From NCBI GenBank assembly GCA_944472155.2, contig OX235279.1, positions 134,016,920 through 134,080,919 of the forward strand: 64,000 nt of DNA, written 5' to 3'. Shown here one piece after another: positions 23,701 to 32,700 of this stretch (the first letter of the stretch is position 1; each line of letters starts with the position of its first letter). The notes below the pieces were generated by a model. It saw only the letters and a list, made by a program, of their open reading frames with translations, searched no databases and was not told the origin of the DNA. A program made the position numbers and the translations under genes. This DNA comes from Trichobilharzia szidati. Lineage: Eukaryota; Platyhelminthes; Trematoda; Strigeidida; Schistosomatidae.

Positions 23701-26700
23701 CTCGACAACTATGGATATCGGTCTAGCCGGAATAGTGTGAAAATCCTGAAAATTGCAAACAGTTGATGCTAGAGAAATTCTAAATTACAATTGTGTCGGT
23801 TTGTAGTTAGCATATATTTTTGATTGGACACTAGTCAGTAACTGGTGTAATGCCTAGTCCTATCTTTGGTGCAGGCTGAATTCTTGATATAAGAATAAAA
23901 CTTGTGCACTGTGGTAGAGTGTAATTCCATTATGGGTAAATTTTGTTTTGATAAAGTCTCACAGTGTTATACAGTAATGTTTACTGATGACGTTTCGAGC
24001 ACAATTTATTGCTCATAATCATATCAAGGTGACAGACTGAATTCTATCAGTCACGTTTGCAATGTAGCCACCATAGTAGGTGGCTCGCCATCATGATGCA
24101 CTGTGAAATGTTGATATTACATGGTTGAAGGCAATCGGCAGGAAGCCCAACTTGACGTAGGTTTCGTGCTAGTTGGTACTCACTAGTCAACAAGGCGTAT
24201 CTGCAACCTCGAAGGAACTCATGTCCCTTCTGATATTTGAACCCGTGTCACCCAGTTCTTCAGTCATAGACGTTGCCATTGAGCTATTCAGGCTGACCTC
24301 CTGTAGGACTGTATTGTATATTTCTGATTGGATATTATTCAGTAACTAGTGTAATGTGTTTTTGTCTAGTTCTATCTTCGGTCCAGACTGAATTCTATCA
24401 GTCAAGCTTGTAATGCCGCCACCTTTCTAGGTGGCATATATGTTGAGTGGACAATTAGTGAAGTAATATCTTATAATTTGGCAGTGATTATCAAGCAGTA
24501 GAGGTGCATACTGACTTTCATATTTCGACCGGTGTTCCCGTACATCGACATTAAATATCGAACAACCACTTACTGGTCGTTGCTATATGCAGAAGTTCTC
24601 CAAGAAGTAGTATAGCCAAGGCTATTCGTCGACCAAATCGATCTGATATATAACCGATAATTAGCATGGTGATCAAGCCAATTGTTATCCTAACAGAATT
24701 TGTTGTAGCTTCCAGCGTAGCTGCTTTCCTCTGTGCAATCTTCAATTTTATTTGATCATCAGACGAACTACAGTAAAATAAAGAATTGAACTTGAATGAA
24801 TGAGTTAAAACTGTTAAACTACTTGGAGGAGATAAAAGACTGACTTAATATATATTTTTAAATCTTTTACGAATACCACAGAAATGAATGCTTCTTCTTA
24901 TCTATGCAATCGACAAACAACTTCATTCCAGTGATAAATCAAACTGAACTCATTGGGTTACAATGTCATTATGTTACCATGAAAAGCCTATGAAATTAGG
25001 TTGTCGACCTTATGGATTCATATTTTTTTTGCTACCATCTGATTAATCTGAAAAAATGTCACAAATCACACAATCATCGTTGATTTTTCTGAATTTTGAC
25101 AGTCATAATTTAAAGTGTAACAGACAAGTATCATTCTTATCAAAGGGATACAGTCTGAAAAGTTGCATGCATATACGCCAACATTTTGAAAAAAAGGTAC
25201 TTGATATAGGTATTATCATATGATGAAGTATGTCTATTACAGACTAACATAAAACTACAGTTTACTGATTACATCGATGATTGACACAATTCCAATGTCC
25301 CAGTGATTTTAAAGCAAGAACAGAATAAGGTTATTTTTTTATTTTGATTATAGCTTGAAACCATACAGTATTTTTGGTACAAGTATGGAATTTTCAGCAT
25401 GTGATATCGGTAGCCCAAATTTTGCAGGCAGACCATTGATATCAGGGGTACGTCGGCAGGGGATCAAACCCCGGACCATGTGCGTGGTCAGCGAGAGTCC
25501 TAAACGCTGTGCCACTGACACGGACCAAGGAGTTTAGCATGTGCGCGAGTCATTGGGCTTTACGAAACCCAAAAGCGCAGAGAAGGTAAAGGTTTGGCTT
25601 GTCCAGGCTGAGGTCAGATCCTGTTGTTTTGCTCATTAATTCCAAGCTGCGAGCAGCAGGTGCATCACCGGCCAGTCCCATGACGTAGACATGTGGCCTT
25701 GTGCTATGTGTACCGTCGGGGCGGAGCAAGAGCGTACATGTTGAGACCCAAAAGATGGTGAACTATGCTTGCGAAGGTTGAAGCCAGAGGAAACTCTGAT
25801 GGAGGACCGTAGCGATTCTGACATGCAAATCAATTGTATAACGTGAGTATAGGGGCAAAAGACTAATCGAACCATCTTGTAGCTGGTCCCCTCCGAAGTT
25901 TCTCTCAGGATAGCTGGCATTCTGAGATATAAACAGTTTTATCCGGTAAAGCGAATAATTAGAGGCCTGGGGGAGAAAACATCCTCAACCTATTCTGAAA
26001 CTTTAAATGGGTTAGAAGCTTAACTCGCTTAAATGGAGTTTTGCATTGAATGTGAGTGCCAAGTGGGCCATTTTTGGTAAGCAGAACTGGAGCTATGGGA
26101 TGAACCAAACGTGCGGTTAAGGTGCCTAAAGCGACTCACAATTAGTGTTGCTAACTATTCTTCTTCATTTTCGTATCTTTCAGTTTAAAAATTTGCTAAG
26201 TAGCTCCTAGAAATACGCGTTTGGGTAAGCATTGGTGAATTTACTCATCCTTAATTTAACCACAGTATGCGTATAGCCTGTTTATAACCGAAAGTACCAA
26301 TGTTTTATTTTGATCGCAGTAGACCAAGTATCATTGAAATATCTGTGGTCTCATTGTAACATTTTGTTTCACCAGACAAAACTGTATAGGCAGAAAAAGA
26401 TATTAGTGTGATCAATTAAGTTCCATATTTTCATGTATCTACAAGCGGAGGTATCCACAAGAACAGAAAAAAGAATTAAGGATGAACTGAAACACGATTT
26501 CCCACCACCATGGTAATTCCATTTTAAGATACAGTATGCTCGTTAACTCAGTCAAAAGTAGATAAGTGCTCTGCTCATGTCAATTTCAAATACATTTAAC
26601 AATTCACCTGCACTTGCGACAGCAAGTGCATGAGAAGAACTAAAAACAGAGCCTACTAGATTTTCCGAGTTTGCCCTTTAAAGTCTCTGTTTGAAAGGCA

Positions 26701-29700
26701 GCAAAGTGTTCTGAAGTGCACTTGCCAGACACCTAAGTGACACAAGACATACAGTGAGAATTAGTCAAGCTTTTAAAATAATGAATACACAGAGAAAAGC
26801 ACAGTTGCTTCGGTTCTCAGAAGCCATTGTTATCAAACGACTTTGACTCAACCTTTGGATACAAAAAGATAGCGTGACTAATCTCACACTACCCTGGTAA
26901 CCGTATATTTTTCGTTCATGTGCTTTTGTGTTGTGTTCTGTTGCATAACATTCCAATCGATTTTGGTTTTGATTTCCACCTACTGACTTAAACTCACTAT
27001 TAAGTTTCCAAATCTATTAAATTGTTGCGTCTATTTTATAAACTTACTTAACTATTCATCCAACCCTCTTGAACTCCCCACCGTGATATGCATGAATTCA
27101 CTCTGATGATCTATCTTGTATTTTGTCTCTAATCCATCCCTGTTTTCAAGAGAAATGTCAACTCTATCCCTCCTCCTTTTTCAATTATTATGCTATTTAG
27201 TTACTCTTTTAACAGTGAATAATTCGTCTGATAACATCATCTTTGGAATTATGATGCCTTTACTTTATATCTGCATCTCTAAATTCAGTGTCAAAATTAT
27301 GTCCAAACATTTTGTAACTTATAACTGATTTTTTAGGATGTACGCAGTTGAAGAGAATACACTAAACGAAACCAGTTCGTATTATTATGCAGATATGTTC
27401 GTTCTTTCTTTTTTCAAATTAATAAAGGGAACCGGTTGTATGAGATAGCTTTCTATGTCGTATGTTAGAAGTGAAGTAACTCATTCACAGTCTCTTCACT
27501 TTTCTTGGTCTGAATGTGAACAGTAGACTCCGCTTTCCATCCTTTTATTTCATAATTTAAGATATTGTATATTAATAAAGGACGCGTATTTGACTCGTCT
27601 GTAAATTTCTAAATCATTCAGATGTAATTCAATGATAAAAATTCTAGATTATGCCATTCCGTACTCATGTTCTCGACAGATGAATCAAATCACAGTGATC
27701 TAATTTAATTATTTACGACACATGTATTTTCATTGTCATTGAGATAACCCTTATAATGAGTTGAAAGGGTGTCTGTCTAGAAAACTATCGGAGGTTACAA
27801 GCATAGAACAAAAATATAGGAGTCAAATTAATCGATGTAATCTGTGCTAAGTAAATAGGAACATAAAACAACACAGTAGTTATAATGTTAGGAATAATTA
27901 CAGAACAGAGTTTAAACCCTTAAGAAAGCGGCGTCTGTAACGGTTTTGTACAGAAAGTTGACCTTCCTTAACACTGTGCCCATAGATTGTAGTTTGAATA
28001 AATTTCAAAATTATATCGGCACATTTCTACCTAAAATTCTTTTCAATATTTAAAGCTGAAAATAAACTATATTAAGCCAATTTTCAGCGATGATTAACTG
28101 TAAAGTATGGATATATAACTTACAGATTGCGATATTTATGTCTTTCCTGTCGTGTTAAATATGGAAGTCCTTGTTCCGTGACAGCACTAGTAAAAACAAA
28201 GACAGTTAAATTAATAATCTATTAACTTTTAACAAAGTTACAGGAAAAATATATTATTCACCTTGATGTTCAAAACTGAATCGTGCAATTAACAATACAG
28301 CTACTAGGAAATAAAGATTACTAGCAGTATCATTGCGCTTAAATACAAAGTGGCAACAGCTTGATCAAAAATAATTGGTGATGCGCAGTATACAGGACCT
28401 ATAAAAATAAAAGTTACCCTAATGAAGACCAAAACTGCCTATAATCAACGGGAGGGTAAGGGAATATTATTCATTAGCTGTTCGAGATTTCTTTCAAGTT
28501 TCGGCAATTATTTATTCCAAGGTAACTTTGAAATTGTGCATGGAGTATATATCAGTATGCATTGACAGCTCATACATGGTATATAATCTGAGAAACCACC
28601 GGTAAACTGCACTTCAGCAGAGTTCACTACACTCATCCGCCGGATGATATTCTTTGTCATTTCATAGTGGCTTTTATTTTCTAACTAGTCTACACTCATT
28701 CATAGGAACTTTGATCAAGATTTGACAGAATAGTTCAAAATGAATGAATTGAAAGTAGACATATGTAAAAATTATGTTTGTAAAATCTCAGCGAAATGGA
28801 TATTAGTAACTCCAGCGTTTCGTTCGGCAAACTGGTCCGAACTTATTCAGGGAAACTAAGAGAAATAAAAATACCTGAGGTTTATGTATAAGAAGGAAAT
28901 CTCTGTTGTTTTTAAATACTTTGTCCAATCGTATGAGTCATGAAACAAGCATCAAAATATGATAAACAAAATTGCACGAACCGTGATCAAAATTTAACCT
29001 TAGACTGACAAATATTAGTCTACTTTTTCATCAGAATTTTAGTAATTACGTTCGGCTATATTAAGATAACTGAATGTCAAAAAATGTGTTTGATTTTTAT
29101 TCATCAGTGATCAGCGTAAGGTGTCCAATAAACGGAAATACACTCTTATGTTATGATTGTTAAGGATTCGCTTTATCTTATCCGATATTTCTTTGCGGTA
29201 AGGAATCACCACTTTACTAACCCAAGTCTTAGCAACAGGTTTCGGTATATCCTTATATTCACATTTTAGATACTTTTTTATAAAGGCTTTGGGATAATTG
29301 TTTGATTCAAAAGTCGACTGAACTCATTTTAATTTCCCGATGATCTCTTCCTCCTCAGTAGCTGGTCGTTTGGTTCTGTTAGTCAGATTCTTGGATACTG
29401 TTACTCTGGTGGTAAAGGGATTTGCTGAATAGCAGTCTAGATATCTGTCCGAATGTGTCGGCTTCCTGAAAATGTTTATTTTAATTTTTCCATCTGGTTG
29501 TATTTTTACTAAACAGTTCGGGAAATCCAAATCACTTTCGTTGAATTCAACCTCTTTGGAAAACTTAATGGTTTCAGGCATATTGTACATTGAATGAAAA
29601 AGTTCATTGGACATGCTGTGTCTTATTATGACGAAGGTATCATCCACGCCTTTTAAACACACTTTTAAAGGACTAGGTTGGTGGTTCGTATCTACCTCGC

Positions 29701-32700
29701 CGAAGCCGTTGTACTTTGTGCGTCACTGGCATGACGGTAGAATGCTTGCCAACCATGCAGGTGGGCCGGAGTTCGATCCTCAGACAACGCACTCCTTTAC
29801 TTTGTTAAGCCAATAGTAAGACTGGTAAAGAGGGAAGGTTGGGCCAGAGGCTAGAAACCTTATCCCAAAAAAACAAACACCAGTGCTATCGAAACCTCAG
29901 GCCTCTAGCCTGAAGCCCTATTTTCCAATGGGAACGTAAAGGAATAAAAAAAATACTCAATAAACATGTTGTTGTAATATTTCCTTTAATTGGAAAGTAA
30001 TGTAATATCGTATCATTATTAAAATGACGCTTTCTATCAGTTAAATCGTCTGCATTTTTGATGGCAAAAGAAGTGTAACACTTAAACTATACGTCTGAAA
30101 AAAGCGTCTCTAAGGCTCAAGTTATTCTGAACAGGCGACTTTACCACTTCTTTGAATACGGAATAGTACCAATAAAAGTCTACTTATTAGTGTAGTCAGT
30201 ATTAATAAAGTTTTGCCGGAATCCATATCCTCATTTTGCAATCTGGTTATCCTAGAAGAGCAAAGTCTGAATACAATGAAACAGTTTAAAAATACAATTT
30301 CGGTCACACTAAAGAAGTATTAGTTGCAATTCATATAAACTACGTACTGCATTTCATTTTCATTATGGTCACCCTGTGAAGACTTCATTTATGTTTAGAA
30401 TTAACAGACAGCCAAAATATTTTACTACTGTTCTGTGACAAATGCAGAGAAAGCTGAATCCAAGAGGCTAACTATTCAATAATACTAATATGCAAATATT
30501 ATTCTTAGGAAGTAAGAAAACAGAGAATTTTATGGAAAGTCAGTTATTCTAGAAGATTACTATTGTAAAGGACTGAAATTGGCACTTATCATTTTCATAA
30601 AGCTAGATCATGTATTGTGACTTGACGATGAATAAAAATAGGAAATATTCAAGAATTTAAACTGTCAGGTTTCTGCAGGTTATCTAGTTCAGGTATGACT
30701 GTAAAATGAAGTGATGGCGTCTACTAGGAGCACAGTACTGAATGATAAGTGTTGTTTTTGGAACAGTTAATTCTACTGAACAATATTCATCATAACTTAA
30801 CGGTTGGCTTCTGACACAAGATTTCAGAAATTCTTTAAGGCACTCTTCACACCTCGCATATATCAAACTGTTTTAAACTGACTGCTGTCCTCTTATAATT
30901 TCAGAAATGAATTTAATTTCCTCCATTTATTTCTAAAATAATTTTTGGCAAGAAGTGAATATGTAAATCCAACACATCTATGCAAGCTCTTTAATATTTC
31001 AAAATAAATACTTGCACACAGAAAACGTTTACTCTAAAAAACAACTTCTATGTGATGTTTCCCGCAAATACACAAGCAGTTTCAATGCATCCTGAGTGCG
31101 TGTTATTTATGAAGAGCATTAGAAGACTAAGTAAATACAATTTCAAGATTTCTTTAAATGTATATGCGAAAAGAGTAAAATCTAGCAAATAACAAATGAA
31201 AAACAAATGTCCAGCAGAATTTCCATTGCATTGAGAATCACATGCTAAAGTAAATGTGACCACAATCCTATCAGTAGTCTAGGTGACAAAAACACACAAA
31301 CTGACTACAAATTAAAGCCTTTCATTTGAAAAAAAATAAGAATTTTTCAGGATTTCATCATGAGCTGACATTGGTTAGAGAACCGTTGGAAAACCTGGGA
31401 GTACTGGAAAGCTGTTTCGTCCTAGTTTGGGACTCTTCATCAGTATGCGCCCACCGGGGTTAGAACCCAGGACCTTCTGGTTACAAGGCGATCTCGTAGA
31501 CCACTAACCTTGTAACCAGAAGGTCCTGGGTAAGAGCCTCGGTGGGTTCGTTCTGATGAAGAGTCCCAAATTAGTACGAAACAGTTGTCCAGTACTCTCA
31601 GGTTTTCCAATGGTTCTCTAACTAATGTCAGCTCATGATGAAATTCTGTAACCAGTCGAATCCCTACAAACCAACACTTAAATAAGAATTTTTCAGTTTG
31701 ATTAGGCGAAATACATCGATATTCGTCGGTGTTGAAAGTTGTTTGAAAGGGGATATCTCTAGAGTTCAGAAAAACAGAACACTACTCACACTTTATGTAA
31801 AAGTAATAAAACTGTTGAACCACTAGCTTGCTAGGTTTTACAAGGCTGTAATATTCCTTTGCTAGTTAGATCTTAAAAAGACATTTTTGAACCTAGATAT
31901 CAGTAAATAGAGAGCAGTCATCCGTAAATATAATTCATAACTGACGGACTGCTTACGTCACTGGACTTCCTGAATTTCCATCCTGTATAATGCATAAACG
32001 GTTCTCCACTTGTTGATCTAGGTATAAAACTTGGGCACTGTGGCAGGGTATAACTCCATTATAGATAAGATTTTATTTTGATAAATCACACAGTGTTTGT
32101 TATACAGTAATATTAACTGATGACGTTTCGAGCACAAACTATTGCCACTCATAATCATGTCAAGTTCTCCATTTCTTATTGTTTTAACCACTTGAGTTTT
32201 TGGATTGCTACTTTAATCCGTACATAGTTGTAGTTTTCTGTAATGTAGAGCACTTCTCGAGGGAAATTAGGAAGAAATATCCACGGGATTTGGATATTGT
32301 TTGAGATAGAATGACACAGTGGCATACAACGTACTGCCGAATACCATTTTAGCGTTTTGAATACACTGAAAATCCCGCGCTGTGTTAACATACTGTATAG
32401 AATAAAGCTGTTACTAATATTATTGCTACTAATTGACCTAATATCTAATTACGTGAAAACATTTCACTGTCACCTTCAGTGATATTATTAAATTACATAG
32501 TTTTCTGTAGAATTTTGGGAATTTATAATATTAATTGATTAATTAATTCGCAAAAAAGACTCATTATCCTTACCTGTAGAACACATACTGATCGGAAATG
32601 AATAAACAGAGTTCAATTGATAGGTAAAGGGTTGCTGTCATGAAGATAAGCAAGGCGACAATTTTACATTTTGATGCTATGCAACCGCCGCCGAATAGGT

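Larger units (their letters stand above)
28740..29665 (-). mobile_element. Penelope-like element A, 5'-truncated
   Basis: The order on the minus strand is RT C-terminal part (29662-29324), linker into the endonuclease (to about 29160), and a terminal repeat with a decayed hammerhead (28860-28803). In this copy RT and endonuclease linker are in one frame (KYLKCEYKDIPKPVAKTWV, about 29265), in contrast to the copy at 55137-59579. Confidence 0.8.

Noticed and set aside
25636..25920. 94-codon minus-strand frame
   Set aside because: It is antisense to 28S rRNA sequence; the conserved rRNA blocks explain the open frame.
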